Shown here: piece after piece, positions 7,429 to 14,372 of the stretch
Position numbering within the stretch: the stretch's first letter is position 1
Layout: each line of letters starts with the position of its first letter
Source: Gemmatimonadota bacterium
GTDB lineage: Bacteria > Gemmatimonadota > Gemmatimonadetes > Gemmatimonadales > GWC2-71-9
Length of the DNA: 16,697 nucleotides
NCBI GenBank assembly: GCA_003220985.1
Contig: QHTY01000068.1
Location: 401 to 17,097, forward strand
Reading direction: 5' to 3'
Notes under the pieces: generated by a model
The model's database searches: none
Seen by the model: only the letters and a program-made list of their open reading frames with translations
Told to the model about the DNA's origin: nothing
Position numbers and translations under genes: made by a program

Positions 7429-8936
7429 TGGCCCTCGACTTCCTGCTCGAGCGGTTCGAGGAGCTGCCCGCGACCCGCTCACTCATCGAGCGGCTGCCAA
7501 CGGCCGGCACCCATGTCAGTGTGGGGGGCCTGCCCGGCTCGAGCCCCGCCGTGCTGGTGTCCACGCTCGCGCGCCGCCTGCCACAACGCTTGTTCGCCAT
7601 CGTCGCGCCCACGCCGGCGGACAGTGAACGCTGGCTTGCGGATCTGCAAACCCTGCTCGGGTCCGAAACCACGGCGCTGTATCCCCAGCGCGAATCGCTC
7701 GGTGTCGAAGAGCCGCATTACGAGCTTGCCGGCGAGCGCATAGAAACCATCGATGCGCTATTGCGCGGCGCCGTCCGCGTGCTCATCACGACCGCGCGCG
7801 CCACGGCCGAGCGGACAGCCGTGCCAGCGGCGCTCGACCAGCGGCGCCTCGTGATCGAGGTCAGTAAAGAGGAGAAGCGTCTGACGGACACCGCGCAGCG
7901 CCTCGAGACCATGGGGTACGAACGGGTGCCCACCGTCACGGAGGTCGCGCAGTACAGCGTCCGAGGCGGGATTCTGGACGTGTATGGATTCGGTATGGCG
8001 ACCCCTGCGCGCATCGAATGGTGGGGCGACGAGGTCGTATCGGTGCGCAGCTTCGATCTCGACACGCAGCGCTCGGGTGAGGCGCTGAATCGCGTCACCG
8101 TGCTGCCGGTACGGACGGAAGTGGATGTCCGTGGGCCGGTAGGGGCGCAGCATGCTGCGCCCCTACACGCCAACCTCCTCGACCTTTTGCCCACGGATAC
8201 GATTGTCGTCGCCGACCAGGAATCCGCCGTCGAGCGAGAAGTCGAACGCGCCTGGGCGGATGCGGCGCACCATCTCGAAGTCGCGCGCCGCATGGGGGAG
8301 GAATCGCCTCCGCGTGAGGAGCTGCTCGTGGATCCGGTCGCGTGGCGCACGAGACTCGATCGACTCGCGCGCATCTCCGTAAGCGAGGCGGAGACGGAGC
8401 AGCGGTTCCCGCTCGCTCCGCCAGAGCATGTCGACCGGGACATGAAGCGCCTCCGCCACATCGTCGCCCAGCCGCCGCCGACGGTGATTCTGTGCGACAA
8501 TGAGGGACAGCTCGAACGCCTCGAGGAGCTGCTCGGCTCAGACCGCGCGACGCTCGTGGTCGGTGCGCTCGATGGCGGATTCATCATTCCCACGCTGCGA
8601 GTGCTCACCGATCACGAGATCTTCCGCCGCGCGCGACGGCTGCGCCGCCCGCGCCGCTACCGCAGCGCGGTCTCGACCGCCGCCTCCCGACCGCTGACGC
8701 CGGGCGGATATGTCGTGCACCTGGAGCATGGCATCGGTATCTATCGCGGCCTGCAGACCATCTCCGTCGGCTCGGATGGTGCCACGCTCGAGGTTGCCGT
8801 GGTGGAATACGAGGGGGGCGATCGCCTGAACGTTCCCCTGTATCGGATCGACCAGCTCTCGCACGGTCGGCGACGGCGACGCGCCCCCGCCGCGCCTGCA
8901 TCGCCTCGGCGCCACGACGTGGCAACGGCAGCGTGA
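7428..8936 (+). CDS. mfd: Mfd transcription-repair coupling factor, N-terminal part (frameshifted)
   Basis: Mfd removes RNA polymerase stalled at DNA lesions and recruits UvrA. The ATG overlaps the previous stop (TGATG) without its own clear ribosome binding site, suggesting translational coupling. Residues 1 to about 410 are the UvrB-like, UvrA-binding module (TALYPQRESLGVEEPHYE, LETMGYERVPTVTEVAQYSV, RGGILDVYGFG). Residues about 420-478 are the RNA-polymerase-interacting CarD-like domain (GGYVVHLEHGIGIYRGLQTI, EGGDRLNVPLYRIDQL). The true frame ends near 8865; the last 25 residues (Arg/Ala/Pro rich) are out of frame. Dropping one G at 8865-8866 joins it to the helicase part and gives a normal 1101-residue Mfd. 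A 28-bp palindrome at 8139-8166 is translated in frame as part of a linker. Confidence 0.93.
   Translation: MALDFLLERFEELPATRSLIERLPTAGTHVSVGGLPGSSPAVLVSTLARRLPQRLFAIVAPTPADSERWLADLQTLLGSETTALYPQRESLGVEEPHYELAGERIETIDALLRGAVRVLITTARATAERTAVPAALDQRRLVIEVSKEEKRLTDTAQRLETMGYERVPTVTEVAQYSVRGGILDVYGFGMATPARIEWWGDEVVSVRSFDLDTQRSGEALNRVTVLPVRTEVDVRGPVGAQHAAPLHANLLDLLPTDTIVVADQESAVEREVERAWADAAHHLEVARRMGEESPPREELLVDPVAWRTRLDRLARISVSEAETEQRFPLAPPEHVDRDMKRLRHIVAQPPPTVILCDNEGQLERLEELLGSDRATLVVGALDGGFIIPTLRVLTDHEIFRRARRLRRPRRYRSAVSTAASRPLTPGGYVVHLEHGIGIYRGLQTISVGSDGATLEVAVVEYEGGDRLNVPLYRIDQLSHGRRRRRAPAAPASPRRHDVATAA
8139..8166. repeat. Perfect 28-bp palindrome inside mfd
   Basis: GTAGGGGCGCAGCA (8139-8152) is followed directly by its exact reverse complement (8153-8166), with no loop. 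It encodes about ten residues (roughly VGAQHAAPLH) in the linker between LPVRTEVDV and LLDLLPTDT, a region that varies among Mfd proteins. The form resembles a dispersed REP/MITE-type palindrome inserted in frame. No second copy was noticed in this window. Confidence 0.85.
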
Positions 8937-8961
8937 CAAGACGCGGGCCGCCATTCGCGCC

Positions 8962-10734
8962 ATGGCGGCGGAATTGCTGGATTTGTACGCGCGCCGGCAG
9001 CTCGCGCACGGCTATGCCTTCCCGCCCGATACGCCCTGGCAGCGCGAGCTCGAGTCCTCTTTCCTTTATGAAGACACGCCGGACCAACGCCGGGCCTCAG
9101 ACGAGGTCAAGCGCGATATGGAGCGCGCCCGCCCGATGGACCGGTTGCTCGTGGGCGATGTCGGATACGGGAAGACGGAAGTAGCGGTGCGGGCCGCCTT
9201 CAAGGCGGTGCAGGCGGGCAAGCAGGTCGCCGTGCTGGTGCCAACCACGATTCTCGCCGAGCAACACGGCCGCACATTCCGCGAACGGCTGGCCGACTAC
9301 CCGGTGCGCATCGAAGTCCTCTCGCGGTTTCGCAGTACCAAGGAGGCGACGCCAATCGTTCAGCGCCTGACCGGCGGGGAGTTGGACATCGTGATCGGGA
9401 CGCACCGGCTGCTGTCCCCTGATGTGACGTTCAAAGATCTGGGGCTGCTCATCGTGGATGAAGAACATCGCTTCGGCGTCCGGCACAAAGAGCGTCTCAA
9501 GGCATTGAAGCTGAGCGTCGATGTTCTGACGCTGACCGCCACGCCCATCCCACGCACGCTGCATCTCTCGCTCGCGGGGCTGCGCGACCTCACACTGCTC
9601 GAGACAGCGCCGAAAGACCGGTCGCCGGTGCTCACGTTCGTCGAGCCGTGGGACGACGCCTTGCTCGAGGAAGCGATGGCGCGCGAGCTCGACCGGGGCG
9701 GCCAGGTGTATTTCGTGCACAACCGGATCGAGACGATCGAGACGGTCGCCGCACGGGTCCAGACACTCGCGCCGCGCGCGCGCCTCGCGGTGGCGCACGG
9801 GCAGATGCGCGAATCCGATCTCGAAGCGGTCATGGGGCGATTCGTGCGCGGCGAAGTCGACAGTCTCGTGTCCACCATGATCGTCGAGTCGGGACTCGAC
9901 GTGCCGAACGCCAACACGATGATCGTCGATCGCGCTGACCGGCTGGGGCTCGCCCAGCTCTACCAGCTCCGAGGACGGGTAGGGCGCAGTCACCGGCGGG
10001 CGTTTTGCTACCTGCTCGTGCCGGACCTGGTCGAGCCCCTCGCGGAGGAACGGCTGCAGGTGCTCGAGCATCATACTGATTTGGGATCGGGCTATCGGAT
10101 CGCGTTGCGGGATCTGGAGCTGCGCGGGGCCGGGAACCTGCTTGGCGGCGAGCAGTCGGGCCACGTCCAGGCGGTCGGCTTCGACATGTATTTGCGGTGG
10201 CTGGAAGAAACGGTGCGCGGCCTGAAGACGGGGGACGGGGGACGCGGGGCGGGGGCGTCGCGGGGGGCGGGGGAGGCGTGGACACCGCCTGACGTCACGA
10301 TGGACGCGCCGGCGCACTTACCGGACGAATACGTCGGCGATGACGATACGAAGCTCGAACTGTACCGGCGGCTGGCGCGTGCCGAGCAACCAGGTGAGAT
10401 TCAAGCCGTCCGCGACGAGCTGCGTGACCGTTTTGGGCCCCTGCCGGCGGACGCGGAGCGCCTGTTGCTGGTCGCCGAGCTGCGCGCGCTCGGGGCCCAG
10501 GCGGGTTTGGAGACGGTCCTGATCAAGGGCGACGAAGCGCGGCTGACGTTCCGACGTGATGCGGCGCCGCGGCTTGCGGGCCTGCAGGTGGCGCTCGAGG
10601 CCGTGCAGTTCGAAGCGGACGTGCGGCGCGCGGTGCCGCTCTCCCTCAGGCTCCGCCGGCTCGGCGGAGAGTCGATCGGCCCCGGTCTGGTCCGGGCGCT
10701 CACGGCGGTACTCCGGGATCATCACCGTCAATAG
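8962..10734 (+). CDS. mfd: Mfd, C-terminal translocase part of the frameshifted gene
   Basis: This frame holds the motor half of Mfd. Coding in it really begins near 8867, reading VGDGDAPPPRLHRLGATTWQ, the relay region that normally follows the polymerase-binding domain; ATG 8962 is internal. The superfamily-2 helicase motifs are complete: Walker A GDVGYGKTE, DEEH box, TATPIPRTL, and QLRGRVGRS in the second RecA-like domain. The Mfd/RecG-type motif RDLELRGAGNLLGGEQSGH follows. A glycine/arginine linker encoded by a very G-rich stretch (10230-10273) separates it from the C-terminal D7 domain (LPDEYVGDDDTKLELYRRLA onward). The stop is 13 bases before the next start. All residues needed for ATP use and translocation are present, so only the frame break puts function in doubt. 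Confidence 0.93.
   Translation: MAAELLDLYARRQLAHGYAFPPDTPWQRELESSFLYEDTPDQRRASDEVKRDMERARPMDRLLVGDVGYGKTEVAVRAAFKAVQAGKQVAVLVPTTILAEQHGRTFRERLADYPVRIEVLSRFRSTKEATPIVQRLTGGELDIVIGTHRLLSPDVTFKDLGLLIVDEEHRFGVRHKERLKALKLSVDVLTLTATPIPRTLHLSLAGLRDLTLLETAPKDRSPVLTFVEPWDDALLEEAMARELDRGGQVYFVHNRIETIETVAARVQTLAPRARLAVAHGQMRESDLEAVMGRFVRGEVDSLVSTMIVESGLDVPNANTMIVDRADRLGLAQLYQLRGRVGRSHRRAFCYLLVPDLVEPLAEERLQVLEHHTDLGSGYRIALRDLELRGAGNLLGGEQSGHVQAVGFDMYLRWLEETVRGLKTGDGGRGAGASRGAGEAWTPPDVTMDAPAHLPDEYVGDDDTKLELYRRLARAEQPGEIQAVRDELRDRFGPLPADAERLLLVAELRALGAQAGLETVLIKGDEARLTFRRDAAPRLAGLQVALEAVQFEADVRRAVPLSLRLRRLGGESIGPGLVRALTAVLRDHHRQ
10230..10273 (+). repeat. G-tract-rich linker of mfd with quadruplex potential
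   Basis: Six runs of four to six G lie on the coding strand within 44 bases (10230-10234, 10237-10241, 10246-10249, 10251-10255, 10262-10267, 10269-10273), with loops of one to six bases. The sequence fits a G-quadruplex pattern and codes for a Gly/Arg/Ala linker (GDGGRGAGASRGAGEA). Confidence 0.6.
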
Positions 10735-10738
10735 AGAA

Positions 10739-10742
10739 AGGA
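10739..10742 (+). promoter_or_regulatory. Ribosome binding site AGGA of the PpiC lipoprotein
   Basis: AGGA within AAAGGA lies five bases before ATG 10748. The frame is open further upstream into mfd, but only this start gives a lipoprotein signal sequence, so it decides the start. Confidence 0.7.
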
Positions 10743-10747
10743 AACGG

Positions 10748-12202
10748 ATGCGACGTTTGAGTCTGGTGTTCTTGCCCCTTGTGCTCCTTGGATGCGGGGC
10801 GCTACGCGACGCGTTCTCGTCACGCGCCGACATTGTCGCGCGCGCCAATGACCAGACTCTGACGGTGGAACAGCTGGCCGACTGGGCCGGCGCGAACCGG
10901 GATCTGCCGCTCGATCCGCTGACGCTCGCCCGCGTGTCGCATGCGTGGGTCGATTATACGTTGTTTGCCGAAGCGCTCGCCGGCGGTAAGGATCTCCTCG
11001 ACTCCGCGACTGCCGCAGCCACAATGTGGCCCATGGTCTCGCAGCTGAAGTGGCAAAAGCTGCACAACCGGCTTACGGCCCGAGAGAGTCTCACGCCGCA
11101 GCAAGTGGACTCGGCCTACGAGACCGGCCAGGTCCGGGTGTTCCAGCACATCCTGTTTCAGGTGCCCCAGAACGCCGCGGACAGTATCGACAAACACAAG
11201 CTTCGCCAGGCCGACCAATTGCTGCCGCAGGCGCGCGCCGCGGGAGCACGGTTTCCGCAGCTGGCTTCACGCTACTCGGAGGATCCCAGCGCCAAAGCTG
11301 CAGGTGGGTCGTTGGGGCTCGCGACGCGCGGGCAGTTCGTGCCGCAGTTCGAGGAGGCCGCCTGGCAGCTCGCCCCGGGCGCCGTCAGTCCCGTCGTAAA
11401 AACCCAGTTCGGCTATCACATCATTCGGCGTCCGCCCCTGGCCGAGGTGCGGGACTCGTTCCGTGTGGGCCTGGAGTCCCGGATCACGCGGGAGTTGGAT
11501 TCGTTGTACGTCGACAGCCTCGATATCAAGCGGCGTATCAAGCCGGTGGATCGGGCGTCCGAATACGTGCGCAACGCGGTGCAGGATGTCGATGCGGCGC
11601 GCACCAGCAATCGCGTGCTCGTCTCGTATCGCGGCGGCTCGCTCAGGGTGCGTGACCTGATGCGCTGGCTGAGCGCGCTCAACCCCCAGCTCGTGCAGTC
11701 GCTGCCGCAGGCCGGCGATCAGCAAATCACTCAATTCCTCAAGGCGATCGCACAGCGACAGGTGCTGCTCGAACAAGCGGACTCCGCCCGGATCACGCTG
11801 AGTCCCGACGATTGGCGCCAGATCCGGGAAGAGCATGACTCCACGATCGTGACGCTCACGACGATCTTGAATCTGACGCCCGAGGTGCTGCGGGATTCGG
11901 TGGGCCCATCGCCGCAGGCGCGCGCGAGTTTCGCCGCCGCGCGGGCCAATGATTATTTGGACCGCGTCCTCCACAAGCGCGCGCGCTATTTCCCCGTGCC
12001 GATGTTCCTGGCCGAGCGACTCCGAGATCAAGGACGCTGGAGTGTGGATGAGGCTGGGATTCGGCGCGCGGCGGAGCGGGGCGGCGAGCTGCGTGCCGAT
12101 TCCGGACAAGCCGGCGGGGGACCCCCACGGATGACGCCCGCGCCGGGACCGCCACCGATCGACACCGCGCGCCACCAGCCGAGCGGGCGGCCGCCGCGAT
12201 GA
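10748..12202 (+). CDS. PpiC-domain peptidyl-prolyl isomerase lipoprotein
   Basis: This 484-residue protein has a lipoprotein signal: a charged MRRLSLV, a hydrophobic stretch, and the lipobox LLGC with Cys16 as the lipid anchor. It should sit in the periplasm on a membrane. Residues about 27-120 form a SurA/PrsA-like helical chaperone part. Residues about 128-227 form a PpiC (parvulin) domain with the usual core: FQHILFQV, AAGGSLGLATRGQFVPQFEEA and TQFGYHII. It would catalyse proline isomerization in unfolded exported proteins. The remaining 250 residues are helical and include VLVSYRGGSLRVRDLMRWLS (about 290), which echoes the N-terminal IVARANDQTLTVEQLADWA and may be a second chaperone-like unit. 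The tail is Gly/Pro rich. Its stop overlaps the surA start (ATGA), so the two isomerases are coupled and probably work on outer-membrane proteins. Confidence 0.88.
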   Translation: MRRLSLVFLPLVLLGCGALRDAFSSRADIVARANDQTLTVEQLADWAGANRDLPLDPLTLARVSHAWVDYTLFAEALAGGKDLLDSATAAATMWPMVSQLKWQKLHNRLTARESLTPQQVDSAYETGQVRVFQHILFQVPQNAADSIDKHKLRQADQLLPQARAAGARFPQLASRYSEDPSAKAAGGSLGLATRGQFVPQFEEAAWQLAPGAVSPVVKTQFGYHIIRRPPLAEVRDSFRVGLESRITRELDSLYVDSLDIKRRIKPVDRASEYVRNAVQDVDAARTSNRVLVSYRGGSLRVRDLMRWLSALNPQLVQSLPQAGDQQITQFLKAIAQRQVLLEQADSARITLSPDDWRQIREEHDSTIVTLTTILNLTPEVLRDSVGPSPQARASFAAARANDYLDRVLHKRARYFPVPMFLAERLRDQGRWSVDEAGIRRAAERGGELRADSGQAGGGPPRMTPAPGPPPIDTARHQPSGRPPR

Positions 12203-13509
12203 AAGCGGTTCTCGTTTTTCTGGCCGTGGTCACGACCGCCACCGCGCAGCAGCCACCGGCACCGGACCAGACGCTCGATCGCATCGTCGCGGTCGTGGGC
12301 ACGCGCCCCATCCTGGCGTCGCAGATCGACGAAGAAATGGTTCAGCAGCAGGCGCAGGGGATGACGCTGCCGACCGACTCCGCGGGGCTCGCGACGCTCC
12401 GGCGCCAGATTCTGGACCGGTTGGTCGAGCTGGAAATCCTGGTGCAGCACGCGGAGCGCGATACGTCGATCAAAGTCACCGATCAGGAAGTCCTCGATCA
12501 GGTGGAGCAGACCTACCAGAACGTCCGCAAGCAGTTCAGCTCCGAGAACGACTTTCGCGATCAGATCCGGCAGGCGCGGTTTGGCTCCGTCGAAGAATGG
12601 CGGCGGTGGCTGGGCGACCAGCAGCGCCGGCAACTGCTCGCGCAACGTCTGATCGAAGCGCAGCGGCAGAAGGGCAAGCTCCGGCCCATCCCGCCGACGG
12701 AAGCACAGATGCGGGAATTCTGGGACCAGAACAAGGATCAGCAGCCCAAGCGACCGGCGACGGTTTCGTTTCGACAGATCGTCGTCAAGCCGGCGCCGGA
12801 TTCGGCGGCGCGCCTGAAGGCGTTCCAGCGCGCCGAATCGCTGGTGGTCGAGCTCCGGCATGGCGCAGACTTCGCCGCGGCCGCGAAGCGATTCTCGAAT
12901 GACAGCGCGTCTGCAGCGCAGGGCGGTGAGCTGGGCTGGTTCCGGCGCGGCGTCATGGTCAAGGAGTTCGAGGACGTGGCGTTCCGGGTCCGTCCGGGCG
13001 AAATCACCCCGCCGGTGGAGACATCCTTCGGCTTCCACATCATTAACGTCGAGCGCACGCAGCCGGCCGAGATCCTCGCGCGCCATATCCTGATCACCCC
13101 GGTCGTCAGCGAGGCGCAGATCGCCATCGCCAAGCGCCTGGCCGATTCGCTGCATGGCGTGCTCGCGCGCGGATCCGCCGGCGTGTCGTTCGACTCCCTG
13201 GCGAAGCTGTACGGCGACCCGCAGGAGCCGAAGCTCGCGGAGGATGCCGCGCTCACGGAGATGCCGCCGGAGTATCAGAAAGTGACCTCGGCCGACACGA
13301 CGCTCGGGCTGAAGCCGGTGATCACGGAAGGGGCCGGTACGCCGCGCACGAGGTTCGTCGTCCTCGAGGTGACGGCCCGCCATGCGGCTGGCGACCTGTC
13401 GTTCGACGATGTGAAGCTGAAGATTCGGCAATCGCTCAGCGATCAGCTCGCGATCCGCCACTTCATCGATCAGCTGCGCCGTCAGATCTACATCGATATC
13501 AGACTGTAG
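12199..13509 (+). CDS. surA: SurA-type periplasmic chaperone/peptidyl-prolyl isomerase
   Basis: The 436-residue product starts at ATG 12199, overlapping the preceding stop. A signal peptide (MKAVLVFLAVVTTATA, cut before QQ) sends it to the periplasm. Residues about 25-150 match the SurA N-terminal chaperone domain (LDRIVAVVGTRPILASQIDEEM, LRRQILDRLVELEILVQHAERD). The first parvulin domain (about 186-287) has the full PpiC core: VSFRQIVVKP, AAQGGELGWFRRGVMVKEFEDVAF and TSFGFHII. The second (about 290-395, beginning ILARHILITPV) is degenerate: the GGxLG loop and the final GYHII are missing, so it is probably inactive or structural. The length equals that of Escherichia coli SurA (428). SurA escorts outer-membrane porins to the BAM complex. 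It is followed after two bases by pdxA, a neighbour pair also found in enterobacteria. Confidence 0.88.
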   Translation: MKAVLVFLAVVTTATAQQPPAPDQTLDRIVAVVGTRPILASQIDEEMVQQQAQGMTLPTDSAGLATLRRQILDRLVELEILVQHAERDTSIKVTDQEVLDQVEQTYQNVRKQFSSENDFRDQIRQARFGSVEEWRRWLGDQQRRQLLAQRLIEAQRQKGKLRPIPPTEAQMREFWDQNKDQQPKRPATVSFRQIVVKPAPDSAARLKAFQRAESLVVELRHGADFAAAAKRFSNDSASAAQGGELGWFRRGVMVKEFEDVAFRVRPGEITPPVETSFGFHIINVERTQPAEILARHILITPVVSEAQIAIAKRLADSLHGVLARGSAGVSFDSLAKLYGDPQEPKLAEDAALTEMPPEYQKVTSADTTLGLKPVITEGAGTPRTRFVVLEVTARHAAGDLSFDDVKLKIRQSLSDQLAIRHFIDQLRRQIYIDIRL

Positions 13510-13511
13510 CG

Positions 13512-14372
13512 GTGGCAGCCACGCGGCCGCGCCTCGCCGTTGCTGTAGGAGATCCCCGCGGGATCGGTCCCGAGGTGGTGCGCAAAGCGCTCCGGCAGCC
13601 GCTGGATGCGGAGGTCCGCATCGTCGGCGGTTGGGAAGATGGAGCCCCGACTGAATTGGAGGCGGGTCGAGCGGCGGCGGAGGGTATCGAAGCGGCGGCC
13701 CGGCTGGCCCTGTCGGGCGAAGTGGATGCGATCGTGACCGGCCCCGTCAATAAAGCCGCGCTGCACGCGGCCGGCTACCGGTTCCCCGGCATCACGGAGT
13801 TCCTGGCGCACATTGCCGGCGACATTCCCGTCGCGATGATGCTGACGACAGGCCGGCTGCGGGTTGTGCTCGTGACGACGCATCTGTCGTTGCGCGACGC
13901 GATCGGGTCCGTGACCACGGAACGCGTGGTGCAGGCCGGGCGCATTGCGCGGGATGCGCTGCAGCGGTGGTGGGGCGTGGCGTCGCCGCGCCTCGCGCTC
14001 TGCGCCCTCAATCCGCACGCTGGCGAAGGCGGGCTGTTCGGCGACGACGATGCCCGCATTCTGGAGCCGGCCGCGGCGGCGCTCGAGGCGGCGGGGCCGC
14101 TGCCCGCCGATACGGTCTTCGTGCGGGCGCTGCGGGGTGAGTTCGACGCGGTGCTCGCGCCATATCACGACGTGGGTATGACCGCGGTGAAAGTGTCGGG
14201 ATTCGGAACAGGCGTGAACGTCACGCTGGGTTTGCCGTTCATCCGCACATCACCCGATCACGGCACGGCCTTCGACATCGCAGGGAAGGGGATCGCGGAC
14301 GCCGGGTCGATGCGCGCCTCGCTCGAGCTTGCCGTGCAGCTCGCGACCGCGCGGCAGTCGCTGGGGGACTAG
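13512..14372 (+). CDS. pdxA: PdxA, 4-hydroxythreonine-4-phosphate dehydrogenase (short form)
   Basis: PdxA oxidizes 4-phosphohydroxy-L-threonine with NAD in pyridoxal phosphate synthesis. The GTG start is two bases after the surA stop. Family motifs are clear: VGDPRGIGPEVVRKAL, DAIVTGPVNKAALHAAG, NPHAGEGGLFG and GVNVTLGLPFIRTSPDHGTAFDIAGKG. The three metal-binding histidines known from the E. coli enzyme are present in TTHLSL, NPHAGE and PYHDVG, as are the substrate-contact Lys (AVKVSGFG), Asn (GVNVT) and Arg (FIRTS). Two things are odd. The protein has 286 residues against about 330 usually, with some 42 residues missing between RIVGGWEDG and the GEVDAIVTGP strand. Also, the usual GHTEF reads GITEF, so the substrate-contacting His (136 in E. 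coli) is Ile94. Activity is likely but not certain. Confidence 0.9.
   Translation: MAATRPRLAVAVGDPRGIGPEVVRKALRQPLDAEVRIVGGWEDGAPTELEAGRAAAEGIEAAARLALSGEVDAIVTGPVNKAALHAAGYRFPGITEFLAHIAGDIPVAMMLTTGRLRVVLVTTHLSLRDAIGSVTTERVVQAGRIARDALQRWWGVASPRLALCALNPHAGEGGLFGDDDARILEPAAAALEAAGPLPADTVFVRALRGEFDAVLAPYHDVGMTAVKVSGFGTGVNVTLGLPFIRTSPDHGTAFDIAGKGIADAGSMRASLELAVQLATARQSLGD

Noticed and set aside
6756..8870. Programmed +1 ribosomal frameshifting as the explanation of the two breaks
   Set aside because: Neither site has an in-frame stop at the shift point, a slippery prfB-like codon, or a well-placed internal Shine-Dalgarno. Known Mfd and BatA proteins are made from one frame.
9097..10317. Minus-strand open frame (406 codons) opposite the mfd helicase part
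   Set aside because: It is a shadow of the conserved helicase motifs on the other strand, with no start signal or recognisable domain.
12028..13461. Minus-strand open frame (477 codons) opposite surA
   Set aside because: The translation is Arg/Leu/His rich without domain features, and the plus strand encodes an unmistakable SurA.
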